DNA from: Leyella stercorea
GTDB taxonomy: Bacteria > Bacteroidota > Bacteroidia > Bacteroidales > Bacteroidaceae
NCBI RefSeq assembly: GCF_021531655.1
Contig: NZ_JADYUF010000009.1
Coordinates: 1-64,000, forward strand
Reading direction: 5' to 3'
Length of the DNA stretch: 64,000 nt
Part shown: positions 26,438-35,226 of the stretch, piece after piece
Layout of the letters: every line of letters begins with the position of its first letter
Position numbering within the stretch: position 1 is the first letter of the stretch
Position numbers and translations under genes: made by a program
The notes under the pieces: generated by a model
Told to the model about the DNA's origin: nothing
Databases searched by the model: none
Seen by the model: only the letters and a program-made list of their open reading frames with translations

Positions 26438-26512
26438 TTTAATATGCGTTAATTTCTTTAGTTAATGAGTATACGAGTTTTTAAGACCTGCTGATATAAG
26501 AATTATGTAGTC

Positions 26513-27742
26513 TTACTTAACAGTTACGGCTGTCTGTAGCGGCTGCTTCAGATTGTTGATGAAGTCCTCAATCTGCATGTACCACACACGCTGGTTGGGA
26601 GTTCCGCTCTTGCACCATGATGCTCCGAAGTAGTAGGTGAAGCGTTCGTTGTTCTTTACGCCACGCTTTACGCCCACTGCGTTGCCTACGATGCCTGCCT
26701 TCTTGTGCCACGGGTCGCGCACGAGTTGAGTTGCATCGGCACCGTTGGGGAAGAGTGCTGCCACATAAATCTCAAACTGATGGCGCTCTGCCGAGTCGGT
26801 GGGGTCGGTGTAGGCTACATAGTTTGGGGCGAGTTTGAGGTCGGATGCCTTCTCGGTGTGTACCACTACGCCGCCGCAAACGTCCATAGGCTTCTTCAGT
26901 CCGTCGTACCATACGGTCATCTTGTTGAAGAACGACCACTTGTCGAGGCTTATTATGCGATGTTCGGTCACGTTCTGACCGTCTATCTTTTCTGTATTGT
27001 ACACGAGTTCGAGTGTGAATCGCAGCGGACCGTTGTCCAGCACGCGATATTCCTTGAAGCAATATGGCATGACGATGCTGTCGCCGAGCATGATGGCGGG
27101 CGTTCCGCATCCCAGACTGGGGCCTACGTTGTAGCAGTCGAGTCCGGTGCCGTGGTCGAGATGTAGCGAAACGGTCTGGTCGAGCGAGTCGGCTTCCTGC
27201 TTGTGGCCGTCCTTGCGCATCTGTGCCGAGATACGATGGCCGTTGTACACTACCGCATAGCGTTTCTCCACATCAGGATATGGAGTGCTCTTGAGCCACA
27301 CGTCCATGCCGAAAGCCTTCTCTCCGGTGCGCTGCAGGGCGGGTCCGTAAGCTCGATAAGAGCAACGGTCGTTCTCCCATACAAAGTCGTCAACTCGCCA
27401 TGGATACAGTTTTCCCTCGGCAAAGCTCTGTGTAGGGTCTGGTGTGCCCGGTTTGACATAGAACTTGGCTGTACCTCCGGGTATGACAGTAGTCTCAACA
27501 AGCAGTTTGTTGTCGTGTGTGATCTGGCAAGCCTCGGGCAATCCGTAGCGATTCAACACTCTCACGGGACTGCCTTGTGCCACTCCGAGAACTTTCCATA
27601 CTTCATTGGCATCAAATTCAGCCACTTCAAGCCGTTGCTCTTGTCCGCTGTTTTTCACGGTGAGCACCACGTCGGCCATACTGTCTACGCCCTGCACCAT
27701 TGCAAGGAGCAGCATGAACGCATACTTTATTTTCCGTATCAT
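26513..27742 (-). CDS. DUF4861 family secreted protein, first gene of the uronate operon
   Basis: The product is 409 aa with an N-terminal signal peptide (AFMLLLAMVQGVDSMA), so it acts in the periplasm or outside. The body is beta-rich with many conserved aromatic and histidine residues (GKLYPWRVDDFVWENDRCSYRAYGPA, HLDHGTGLDCYNVGPSLGCG), as in DUF4861. The family occurs beside uronate-handling genes in Bacteroidota. Its reaction is not something I can state with confidence. As the lead gene of an operon that converts unsaturated uronates, it may act on the uronate end of oligosaccharides or on the free keto-acid. Export of both this protein and KduI points to a periplasmic step in the pathway. 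Confidence 0.8.
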   Translation of the reverse strand: MIRKIKYAFMLLLAMVQGVDSMADVVLTVKNSGQEQRLEVAEFDANEVWKVLGVAQGSPVRVLNRYGLPEACQITHDNKLLVETTVIPGGTAKFYVKPGTPDPTQSFAEGKLYPWRVDDFVWENDRCSYRAYGPALQRTGEKAFGMDVWLKSTPYPDVEKRYAVVYNGHRISAQMRKDGHKQEADSLDQTVSLHLDHGTGLDCYNVGPSLGCGTPAIMLGDSIVMPYCFKEYRVLDNGPLRFTLELVYNTEKIDGQNVTEHRIISLDKWSFFNKMTVWYDGLKKPMDVCGGVVVHTEKASDLKLAPNYVAYTDPTDSAERHQFEIYVAALFPNGADATQLVRDPWHKKAGIVGNAVGVKRGVKNNERFTYYFGASWCKSGTPNQRVWYMQIEDFINNLKQPLQTAVTVK

Positions 27743-28424
27743 TTCCTATATATTAATATGTAATAGATATCGCTTAAACGTGAAGCACTTTTTATTTAAA
27801 CATCTGAAGTCAGCTTGATAGCGTCTTCAAATATACAAATAATTATTCTATTAAAGAATATCGTGTTTTGGTTTTCTGTTAGATTTAATAACAGTTATAC
27901 ATTCATTGTCTATAATAGTACGTCTCAGTTTACAAAATTACTGCAATCGAATTATTTTTTGGTATAAAAAAGTACAAACGACATACAGATTTCGTACATG
28001 TGTATAAAAAAAAAGAGATTACCCTATATCACATGGAGTAATCCCCAAAAAGGAGTTTTCTAACATCAACTTTTAACTTAGGGTTGTAATACACATTTAT
28101 CATATACCCTAAATATAAACTAATTATAAATAAACCATTTAATACAAAAAATCCCTATTTCTCTTTTTTAGTTTTTGTTATTGTATTATGTTATCCTTGC
28201 CGGCCGCTTACGGCGACCGGCACCTCCCAACAACTTGGGAAGGAAAAGGAATCCATTAATTAAAGTCGACATTTTTAACTTTTAGCATCTAATCAATAAT
28301 TTGATATAAATCTACTTGTGTGTGCTTTATGATTTCGATGCAAAGTTACTTGTAAAACACCGATCGGACGGTACATTTTTGTCCGAAAGGTGTCCTTACT
28401 TGTTCATTATGTCTTATTTAACAA
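27743..28424. other. Intergenic region upstream of the uronate operon
   Basis: These 680 bases separate the 5' end of the DUF4861 gene and the 3' end of the sulfatase gene, both on the minus strand. No coding sequence is supported. A TATATTTG-type box read on the minus strand lies at 27828-27835 with no good -33 partner. Around 28200-28250 there are two GC-rich stems in otherwise AT-rich DNA: TGCCGG...CCGGCA, and CCTCCCAA pairing with TTGGGAAGG. Their placement after the sulfatase stop, about 180 bp away, makes a terminator or dispersed palindrome equally possible. Confidence 0.45.
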
Positions 28425-29981
28425 TCATTTAACGGCTACTTTAGCCAGAATGCCTTCGGTTGCCCATGGGTCTTCAATTTCGTACAAAATTTGACCCATA
28501 CGCTTGGTCAGCTGCTTGATTATCTTGCGGCTTTCGGGCTTGTCGGCTATGTTGTTGAGCTGATAAGGGTCGTTCTGGTCGTCGAAGAGCAGAATTTCCT
28601 TGCGCTTGTAGTCGCGTGTGATGTATATTGCCATCGTGTAGCGATGTGTCTTGAGTCCGCGTGCCGAGGGGAAATAGTTGAGCACGAGTCCGTCCTTGTC
28701 CTTGTCACCGTCGAGATTCTGTATGTACAGAGCTGCGTCGGGGCGCTTGACACTCTTCGATGCGGGGTCGAGGAAGAGGCTTGAGTAGTCTACGCCTTGT
28801 GTGACTGAGGGTATCTGGTCGTGCAGACCTACGAGTCCGAGCATTGTGGGCATGATGTCGGGCGACGAGAGGAGCAGATCGTCGGTGTGCGGAGTGATGT
28901 GTCCCTTATACCTTACTATAAAGGGCACGTTCATCGACTCTGAGTACGGCGAGTTCTTCGGGTCGTCGGTGTTCTGCGAACACATTGTCTCGCCGTGGTC
29001 GGACGTGAACACTACGATTGTATTGTCGTCGAGTCCTGCCTCGCGCAGAGCGTCGAGTATCATTCCGAAGGCGCGGTCAACGCCCGTAACCGATGCGAAA
29101 TAGTAGCGTACTGACTCCGCCTTAGCCATTTCGCGTCCTGCATTCTTGCGCACAAGGAGCTGGTCGAGCGGCTGCTTGGCATACAGATTATAGTCTTCCT
29201 CCATACAGTCGGTGAGCGAACGGTAGGGGCTGTGGGGCGGATTCATGCCCACCATGAGGAAGAAAGGCTTGTTGGAGTCGCGCTCGCCGTTGCGGTTGAG
29301 TATGTAGCTTACGGCGTGCTTGGCCTCGTATATGGGCGACCACTCGTGCGGCTCGTGTCGGTTTCCGTTATTGTCCCAGTAGTGCGGGTTCTTGTGCTCG
29401 TCGAATGTGCCGTACGACAGCCAGTAGTTGAATCCGTGGCGCTGCTGCGGTTCGGTATAGGCATCCCACACGGGGCGCTGTGTCTCTACGTATTCGCCGG
29501 GGTTCTGTGGCGAGTTCTTGGTGGGGAACTGCACGTGCAGCTTGCCTATGTAGCCGCAGTCGTATCCGGCACGGCTCATCACGTCGCTCCAGCTTACGGG
29601 GTCGGTGAGCCATGAAGATATGGGACGGCTCGAATTGCAGTTGAGTGGCACACCGCTCTTGTTGGGATACATTCCGGTAAGGAGCGATCCGCGGTGCGGA
29701 CTGCTCAACGGACAGTTGCTCTGAGCCGATGTGAGCACTACCGATTCGCGTGCAAAGCGGTTGATATTGGGTGTATGTACGGGGTCGTTCTGCGAGTTGA
29801 TGCATCCCTCAAAGCCAGGCTGTCCCCAGAACTCCATTGCATAGTTGCGCATCTGGTCGGGGAATACATATACGACGTTGGGCCGCTGTTGGGCGGCAGC
29901 AGTTGTTGCAAATACCGAAAGCAACGGTGTTGCAACGTTCTTTAGCAATCGTGTCTTGCTAAAAAAGTTTGAGTTAGACAT
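28425..29981 (-). CDS. Secreted serine-type sulfatase (S1 family)
   Basis: The product is 518 aa with an N-terminal export signal ending ATTAAAQQ near residue 30. The alkaline-phosphatase-like sulfatase fold shows in NVVYVFPDQ (metal), YIGKLH, PPHSPY and FTSDHGE. The maturation motif is S93-S-P-H-R97, so the formylglycine would be made from serine rather than cysteine. In Bacteroidales, radical SAM anSME enzymes are known to do this; none is in the window. The fourth motif residue is H where S is usual. It probably removes sulfate from a uronate-containing glycan, fitting the flanking uronate pathway. The exact linkage cannot be read. Confidence 0.9.
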   Translation of the reverse strand: MSNSNFFSKTRLLKNVATPLLSVFATTAAAQQRPNVVYVFPDQMRNYAMEFWGQPGFEGCINSQNDPVHTPNINRFARESVVLTSAQSNCPLSSPHRGSLLTGMYPNKSGVPLNCNSSRPISSWLTDPVSWSDVMSRAGYDCGYIGKLHVQFPTKNSPQNPGEYVETQRPVWDAYTEPQQRHGFNYWLSYGTFDEHKNPHYWDNNGNRHEPHEWSPIYEAKHAVSYILNRNGERDSNKPFFLMVGMNPPHSPYRSLTDCMEEDYNLYAKQPLDQLLVRKNAGREMAKAESVRYYFASVTGVDRAFGMILDALREAGLDDNTIVVFTSDHGETMCSQNTDDPKNSPYSESMNVPFIVRYKGHITPHTDDLLLSSPDIMPTMLGLVGLHDQIPSVTQGVDYSSLFLDPASKSVKRPDAALYIQNLDGDKDKDGLVLNYFPSARGLKTHRYTMAIYITRDYKRKEILLFDDQNDPYQLNNIADKPESRKIIKQLTKRMGQILYEIEDPWATEGILAKVAVK

Positions 29982-30155
29982 ATATTATTGTTTTTAGGTT
30001 TTATAATCGTGATATAAAGATTCTGTGTCAAAACTGTATCATTATGTGGCAAAGTTATGAAATCAGAACGAAATAAACGTATTTTTTCATACAGATTATT
30101 TCTCAATTAGTGCCGTTTTGCGGGGTTTTTATGCATTTTTTGCGGTTGTGCTAAA

Positions 30156-30265
30156 AAATGTAGTCCTTTTGGGTTGCAAAAGGGCCCCTTTTGGACTGCA
30201 AAAGGACTCCTTTTGGTGAGTAAAAGGACTCCTTTTGAAGGGCAAAACGAGTCCTTTTGCGGGCT
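30156..30265. repeat. 22-bp tandem array II, five units
   Basis: Five 22-bp units begin AAATGTAGTCCTTTT, AAAAGGGCCCCTTTT, AAAAGGACTCCTTTT (twice) and AAAACGAGTCCTTTT. Each core except the first and last is close to a perfect palindrome. The array lies between two divergent genes, which excludes a simple terminator role. Confidence 0.9.
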
Positions 30266-30331
30266 ACGTGTGGCGCAGACAAGAATAAAGCATATTAAAG
30301 TGGTACGCGCGTTGTTAAAAAAACTTGATTG

Positions 30332-30363
30332 TTTGCACGTTGCGTCATAAAGTAGTAATTTTG
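30332..30363 (+). promoter_or_regulatory. Promoter of the small lipoprotein gene, near-leaderless
   Basis: TTTG (30332-30335) and TAATTTTG (30356-30363) are 20 bp apart. The ATG follows only 8 bases after the -7 box, so the transcript should have practically no leader. Confidence 0.65.
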
Positions 30364-30371
30364 CCGACGCA

Positions 30372-30776
30372 ATGAAGTACATATTATTAACGACCATCAC
30401 GCTGCTGCTCTTCACGGCATGCGCTAAGACCGACGACGAGAAGGCGCAAGCACTGCTCGCCCAGATTGACTCACTCTACGCCAAAGGCAAGTACAAGGAG
30501 ACCCTCGACTCGATTACCGTGCTGCGCGAACGCTATCCTATGGCGATAGAATCGCGACGCAAGGCTCTTGCCGTATGGCAGAAGGCATCGCTCGCAATGG
30601 CGCAGAACGACGTGGTAAGCACCGACCTGCGCCTGCAGGAAGTGACCCGACAGCTCAACGAAGCTACCGACCGCCTGACACGCAACATGCTCGCCGTAAA
30701 GCGCGACTCGCTGCAGGCACGCTACGAAGCAATGTGCGGCGTGGTGAGGATGATACACCTGAGGCAGAAACAATAG
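30372..30776 (+). CDS. Small coiled-coil lipoprotein of unknown function
   Basis: The product is 134 aa. It has a short lipoprotein signal (LLTTITLLLFTAC17) and then one long helical, charged region with heptad character (LAQIDSLYAKGKYKETLDSI resembles a TPR-like hairpin). It should sit at a membrane facing the periplasm. The start is fixed by the promoter, whose -7 box ends 8 bases before the ATG. It is followed on the same strand by the DUF1599 gene, which has its own probable promoter. No functional residue can be named. Confidence 0.75.
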   Translation: MKYILLTTITLLLFTACAKTDDEKAQALLAQIDSLYAKGKYKETLDSITVLRERYPMAIESRRKALAVWQKASLAMAQNDVVSTDLRLQEVTRQLNEATDRLTRNMLAVKRDSLQARYEAMCGVVRMIHLRQKQ

Positions 30777-30787
30777 CAGGCGATAAA

Positions 30788-30819
30788 CTTGTTTATTTGA
30801 CAGGTTTTTTGTATTTTTG
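30788..30819 (+). promoter_or_regulatory. Probable promoter of the DUF1599 gene
   Basis: CTTG (30788-30791) and TATTTTTG (30812-30819) are 20 bp apart. The chosen start codon at 30839 is 19 bases downstream, which supports that start over the longer frame beginning within the lipoprotein gene. Confidence 0.6.
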
Positions 30820-30838
30820 TGCCGACTTACAAACAGAC

Positions 30839-31378
30839 ATGACAAAGACAGAAGAACAATTCAGAAGCGTGATGCAGGAGTGCCGGACATTGTTCGGCAA
30901 GAAACTGCACGACTATGGGGCATCGTGGCGCATATTGCGCCCGTCGTCGCTCACCGACCAGCTCTTCATCAAGGCCAAACGCATACGCTCTATCGAAATC
31001 ACCGGCACTACGCTCGTAGGCGAAGGCATACGCCCGGAGTTTATCGCTTTGATAAACTATGGCATTATCGGACTCATACAGCTCAAGAACGGATTCACCG
31101 ACACAGTGGACACTACGCCCGACGAGGCCATGGCCATGTACGACGAGCACGCCCAGGAATGCCTGGAACTGATGCTGCGCAAGAACCACGACTATGCCGA
31201 GGCATGGCGCGACATGCGCGTGAGCAGCTACACCGACTTCATCCTGACCAAGATACAACGAGTAAAGGAAATAGAAAACATCAACGGCAACACACTCGTA
31301 TCGGAAGGTATCGACTCCAACTATATGGACATCATCAACTATGCATGCTTCGGAGCCATAAAGACCATAGACGACTGA
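30839..31378 (+). CDS. DUF1599 (Nmad1-type) domain protein, tandem repeat
   Basis: The product is 179 aa and cytoplasmic. Two copies of one helical module are visible: residues 10-80 (CRTLFGKKLHDYGASWRILR, then KAKRIRSIE) and 100-175 (CLELMLRKNHDYAEAWRDMR, then KIQRVKEIE). The conserved K-x-HDY-x-WR and K-x-RI/RV-x-IE residues belong to DUF1599, a family linked by others to nucleotide metabolism or modification. In Bacteroidales this gene commonly lies just before the BT_3928-like gene and tpiA, as here. The frame is open further upstream, but the promoter and composition favour 30839. Confidence 0.8.
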   Translation: MTKTEEQFRSVMQECRTLFGKKLHDYGASWRILRPSSLTDQLFIKAKRIRSIEITGTTLVGEGIRPEFIALINYGIIGLIQLKNGFTDTVDTTPDEAMAMYDEHAQECLELMLRKNHDYAEAWRDMRVSSYTDFILTKIQRVKEIENINGNTLVSEGIDSNYMDIINYACFGAIKTIDD

Positions 31379-31430
31379 TGGCGCGCCACTTGCACACAAG
31401 CGCACGCATTAACCAATCTGCAACAACGAA

Positions 31431-32747
31431 ATGGCTAAATTCAGAATATTCATTGTAAACCTGTGTCGCATGGCACTCGCCCTGACATTCATCCTCTCGG
31501 GATATGTCAAGGCCATCGACCCGCTCGGCACACAATACAAACTGAACGACTATGCCGCAGCCATGCACCTGTCTGAGTACATACCCGACTGGCTTACGCT
31601 CACCGGAGCGATAGCGCTGGCAATGACGGAGTTTGCTCTCGGCATATTCATGCTGTTCGCCATACGGCGACACCTGGTGTCCAGACTCATGACGGCAATG
31701 ATGGTGATGATGACACTCATCACGGTGTGGATATTCATCGCCAACCCCGTGAAGGACTGCGGATGCTTCGGCGACGCCATAAAGCTCACCAACGGCGAGA
31801 CTCTGCTGAAGAACATCGTGCTTCTGGCTGCCGCCATCGTCACGGCAATGCGCCCTCTGGACATGGCACGGCTCATATCCAAGTCAAACCAGTGGATTGT
31901 CACCAACTACACACTGGTGTACATCGTATGCACAAGCCTGTACTGCCTGTACGCCCTGCCCACCTTCGACTTCCGCCCGTATCACATCGGTGCCGACATA
32001 AAGAAGGGCATGGAGATACCCGAAGGGGCTGAACAGCCGGAGTTTGAGACCACGTTCATACTGAAGAAGAACGGACAGACACGCGAGTTCACACTCGACA
32101 ACTATCCCGACTCAACATGGGAGTTTGTCGACTCGAAGACCGTTCAGACACGCCAGGGATACGAGCCGCCAATACACGACTTCAGCCTGACGGACACCGA
32201 GACCGGCGACGACATCACCGACAACGTGCTCAGCCACAAGGGATACACATTCCTGCTCATATCACGCTCGCTGGCATACGCCGACGACAGCAACTTCGGC
32301 GACATCGACCAGATATACGAGTACGCATCGGAGCATAACATACCCTTCTACTGCGTCACGGCTTCTACCGACAGCGACATCAACCGCTGGCGCGACCTGA
32401 CCGGAGCCGAATACCCGTTCTGCACAGCCGACGAGACAACACTCAAGACCATAATACGAAGCAACCCCGGACTGCTGCTCCTTAAGGACGCAACCATCAT
32501 AGGCAAGTGGAGCCACAACCAGCTGCCCGACCCCGACGAGCTCACGGCAAGCCCCGACAAGCTGCCCATCGGACAACAGCCCGACGACGGAGTGACCGGC
32601 AAACTCATCAAGGTGCTGCTCACATTCCTGCTGCCTCTGACGCTGCTGACCATCGCCGACCGCCTGTGGGCATGGTCGAAATGGGTGCGCAACAAAGAAA
32701 AGAAAGAATCGGACAAAATATTTCAAATCTTTAAAAACAAAAAGAAA
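31431..32747 (+). CDS. DoxX/MauE-like membrane protein (BT_3928 family) with a thioredoxin-like domain, in frame with tpiA
   Basis: These 439 codons encode four to five N-terminal helices of DoxX/MauE type with the conserved DCGCFGD (about residues 107-113), a periplasmic thioredoxin-like region (about 230-370, including [10 protein letters not shown] and [17 protein letters not shown]) and a last helix near 395-415. BT_3928-like proteins precede tpiA in Bacteroidales. No stop codon separates this gene from tpiA: the frame runs through a lysine-rich linker ([16 protein letters not shown]) into the TpiA methionine at 32748. The linker looks like an old intergenic sequence, AT-rich with an A-rich stretch before the ATG. 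Whether one fused 692-aa protein or two proteins are made cannot be told from the sequence. Confidence 0.8.
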
Positions 32748-33509
32748 ATGAGAAAGAAAATTGTAGCAGGTAACTGGAAGATGAACCTTAACCTGCAGGA
32801 TGGCGTAGCTCTCGCCAAAGAGATCAACGAAGCTCTCGCAGCTGACAAACCAAACTGCGAAGTTATAATCTGCACTCCGTTCATTCACCTCGCTTCTGTA
32901 GCTCAGGTGCTCGACCAGAACGTAGTAGCTCTCGGTGCCGAGAACTGCGCTGACAAGGTTAAGGGCGCTTACACTGGCGAAGTTTCAGCCGAAATGGTTA
33001 AGAGTACTGGTGCTCAGTACGTAATCCTCGGCCACTCAGAGCGTCGTCAGTACTACGGCGAGACTGCTGAGATTCTGAAGGAGAAGGTAGACCTCGCACT
33101 TGCTAACGGCCTGAAGATTCTCTTCTGCTGCGGCGAGACTCTTGAGGAGCGTCAGGCAGAGAAGCAGAACGAGGTAGTAAAGGCAGAACTCGAAGGCTCG
33201 GTATTCCACCTCGACGCAGAGGCTTGGAAGAACATCGTTATCGCTTACGAGCCGATCTGGGCTATCGGTACAGGCATGACTGCTACTTCTGACCAGGCTG
33301 AGGAGATGCTTGCTTACATCCGCTCAATCGTTGCCGAGAAGTACGGCCAGGAGGCTGCCGAGAACACTTCTATCCTCTACGGTGGAAGCTGCAAGGCCAG
33401 CAACGCTCCCGAGCTCTTCTCTAAGCCTAACATCGACGGTGGCCTCATCGGTGGCGCTTCATTGAAGTGCGCTGACTTCAAGGGCATCATCGACGCTTGG
33501 AAGAAGTAA
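32748..33509 (+). CDS. tpiA: Triosephosphate isomerase, in frame with the upstream membrane protein
   Basis: The TpiA part is 253 aa, the standard length. It interconverts dihydroxyacetone phosphate and glyceraldehyde 3-phosphate. Catalytic residues are present: K11 in GNWKMN, the histidine of GHSERR and the glutamate of [11 protein letters not shown]; the phosphate-binding end GGASLK is intact. Codon use is strongly biased (gct, gta, ctc), unlike the gcc-rich upstream part, as in highly expressed genes. This and the A-rich sequence before its ATG favour independent internal initiation even though the frames are continuous. If only the fusion were made, the enzyme would be tethered to the inner membrane on the cytoplasmic side. 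Confidence 0.95.
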   Translation: MRKKIVAGNWKMNLNLQDGVALAKEINEALAADKPNCEVIICTPFIHLASVAQVLDQNVVALGAENCADKVKGAYTGEVSAEMVKSTGAQYVILGHSERRQYYGETAEILKEKVDLALANGLKILFCCGETLEERQAEKQNEVVKAELEGSVFHLDAEAWKNIVIAYEPIWAIGTGMTATSDQAEEMLAYIRSIVAEKYGQEAAENTSILYGGSCKASNAPELFSKPNIDGGLIGGASLKCADFKGIIDAWKK

Positions 33510-33540
33510 TCAGGACTCAACAAGACTAATTCAAAACAGT

Positions 33541-33567
33541 GGAGCTGCCGCAATTGCCGGCGGCTCC
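33541..33567 (+). terminator. Hairpin after tpiA
   Basis: GGAGCTGCCG (33541-33550) pairs with CGGCGGCTCC (33558-33567) with one wobble. It lies about 30 bp after the TpiA stop; the following bases are AT-rich but not a pure T run. Confidence 0.5.
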
Positions 33568-33583
33568 ACATTATAATATATAT

Positions 33584-34273
33584 ATGAAACGCTTTCTATT
33601 CATACTGAACTTGCTATTATGCATAGGTGCTGCCGCCCAGGCACAAACCTACACACAACACCTGCAACAGAAAAAGCAGGGCAAGGCCAATGTCACCCTG
33701 ACACAGAGCCGCGAAATAGAAACGCTTGTCAACGGTGCCAACGTGAGCGCACGCAAACCTGCCGACGACAACCAGACACCAAATAACGCACACAAAACCG
33801 ACAACGCCCCAATCAAAAAGCAGAACAACCAGGAGCAGGCGCACCAAAAGCACTCTGCCAACCAACATAAAGGCGACAGCACCAACAACGCCCATCGCGA
33901 ACAGCACGCTACCAACGAGCATCACGCCGACAACCACAAGACCGACAACAACGACAACGAAATGGAAATCCCTACTGTCGATATGCGCAAGAAGGTGATG
34001 CGTAGAGCCTACAAAGTGAACGGATATCGCGTGCAGGTGTTTGCCGGAGGCAACTCGCGCAACGACAAAATCAAAGCACAAAATGCTGGCAACGCCGTAA
34101 AAATGGCATTTCCAAGCCAGCCTATATACGTACACTTCTACTCGCCACGATGGATTTGCCGTATGGGCAACTACCGCACCTACGCAGAGGCCAACGCCAT
34201 TCTGCAACAGGTAAAGAAAATGGGATACAAGCAGGCTTGCATCGTAAGCGGAAAGATTACTGTGGCGTATTAG
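33584..34273 (+). CDS. SPOR-domain secreted protein with an Asn/His/Asp-rich linker
   Basis: The start at 33584 gives 229 aa with a clear signal peptide (FLFILNLLLCIGAAAQA). Residues 55-130 are a low-complexity stretch rich in N, H, D, Q and K, likely an extended periplasmic linker. The C-terminal 75 residues are a SPOR domain (YRVQVFAGGNSRNDKIKAQ, MGNYRTYAEANAIL), which binds denuded peptidoglycan at division sites. It may therefore take part in septation or cell-wall remodelling. Its stop codon coincides with the edge of an AT-rich repeat that fills the gap to folE. Confidence 0.85.
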   Translation: MKRFLFILNLLLCIGAAAQAQTYTQHLQQKKQGKANVTLTQSREIETLVNGANVSARKPADDNQTPNNAHKTDNAPIKKQNNQEQAHQKHSANQHKGDSTNNAHREQHATNEHHADNHKTDNNDNEMEIPTVDMRKKVMRRAYKVNGYRVQVFAGGNSRNDKIKAQNAGNAVKMAFPSQPIYVHFYSPRWICRMGNYRTYAEANAILQQVKKMGYKQACIVSGKITVAY

Positions 34274-34499
34274 GAATTAGGAGTTTTGAATGTTGAGTTT
34301 TGAATTATTCTCGGCTTCGCCTGCGATTATGAATTAATCAATGTTGAATTGAGAATCCAAAACCCAAAATTGCCAAAGGCAACAATTCAAAACTCAAAAC
34401 TCAAAATTGCCAAAGGCAACAATTCAAAATTCAAAATTCAAAATCGCAGGCGAAGCCGAGAACAATTCAAAATTCAAAACTCAAAATTCAAAACTCAAA
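34271..34499. repeat. AT-rich repeat family (CAAAATCGCAGGCGAAGCCG core), locus A
   Basis: The gap between the SPOR gene and folE consists of repeats. The outer copies are inverted to each other: TCTCGGCTTCGCCTGCGATT near 34309-34328 and AATCGCAGGCGAAGCCGAGA near 34442-34461 could form a long stem. Between them are two units with TTGCCAAAGGCAACAATTC. The family edge TAGGAATTAGGA begins exactly at the SPOR stop codon, and the other edge ends at the folE ATG, so the folE leader is made of repeat. The same family occurs at 60881-61056. Confidence 0.8.
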
Positions 34500-35090
34500 A
34501 TGATAACTCCCGAATATCGCGAGGGTCTCGACGACCTCGCATCACACTACAAAGAAGTACTGACATTGCTCGGCGAAGACCCCGAACGTGAGGGACTGCA
34601 GAAGACCCCGATGCGTGTAGCAAAGGCTATGCAGGTGCTCACACGCGGATACTCGCAAGATCCGCACAAGGTATTGACCGACGCCCTCTTCAAGGAAGAC
34701 TACAACCAGATGGTACTCGTCAAGGACATCGACGTGTTCTCGCTGTGCGAACACCACATGCTGCCCTTCTACGGCAAGGCACACGTGGCGTATATCCCCA
34801 ACGGCTACATCACCGGACTGAGCAAGATAGCACGCGTAGTAGACATATTCTCACATCGTCTGCAGGTGCAGGAACGCCTCACACAGCAGATACGCGAGTG
34901 CATCGAGGACACACTCCATCCCCTCGGAGTGATGGTAGTGATTGAGGCTAAGCACATGTGCATGCAGATGCGTGGCGTGGAGAAGCAAAGCTCCATAACC
35001 ATGACAAGCGACTTCTCGGGTGCTTTCGAACAGGCGAAGACTCGCCAGGAACTGATGAACCTCATCAACTCCAATTCGCACAAGTTCTGA
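34500..35090 (+). CDS. folE: GTP cyclohydrolase I
   Basis: The start at 34500 gives 196 aa; the open frame extends further upstream only through repeat sequence. It forms dihydroneopterin triphosphate from GTP, the first step of folate and pterin synthesis. Zinc ligands are the cysteine and histidine of CEHHMLPF and the cysteine of HMCMQMRG, with the substrate-binding [10 protein letters not shown] stretch between. The N-terminal helices ([12 protein letters not shown]) are typical. No other folate gene lies nearby. The leader is built from a dispersed AT-rich repeat that abuts the ATG, so its expression may differ between strains with and without the repeat. Confidence 0.95.
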   Translation: MITPEYREGLDDLASHYKEVLTLLGEDPEREGLQKTPMRVAKAMQVLTRGYSQDPHKVLTDALFKEDYNQMVLVKDIDVFSLCEHHMLPFYGKAHVAYIPNGYITGLSKIARVVDIFSHRLQVQERLTQQIRECIEDTLHPLGVMVVIEAKHMCMQMRGVEKQSSITMTSDFSGAFEQAKTRQELMNLINSNSHKF

Positions 35091-35226
35091 CAAGAACAAA
35101 AAAATATTGAAAAAAAGCAGACTATCCATGCAATGTTTGCCTGATGCCTGCATTATATATAATGTATAGGCCGTAAAGCTATAACATTGCAACGAATATA
35201 AAAACAATAAAAACAGAACAAACAAA

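Larger units (their letters stand above)
29982..30371. other. Divergent intergenic region between the sulfatase and lipoprotein genes
   Basis: No gene is supported. It contains a TAACTTTG box on the minus strand at 30050-30057 for the sulfatase (no clear -33), the 22-bp array II at 30156-30265, and a canonical plus-strand promoter at 30332-30363. Confidence 0.6.

Noticed and set aside
30575..30838. Extended N-terminus of the DUF1599 protein
   Set aside because: The extension overlaps the lipoprotein gene in another frame and lies upstream of a good promoter.
34407..34499. Extended N-terminus of FolE from 34407
   Set aside because: The extra codons are made of the AT-rich dispersed repeat and show no relation to FolE.
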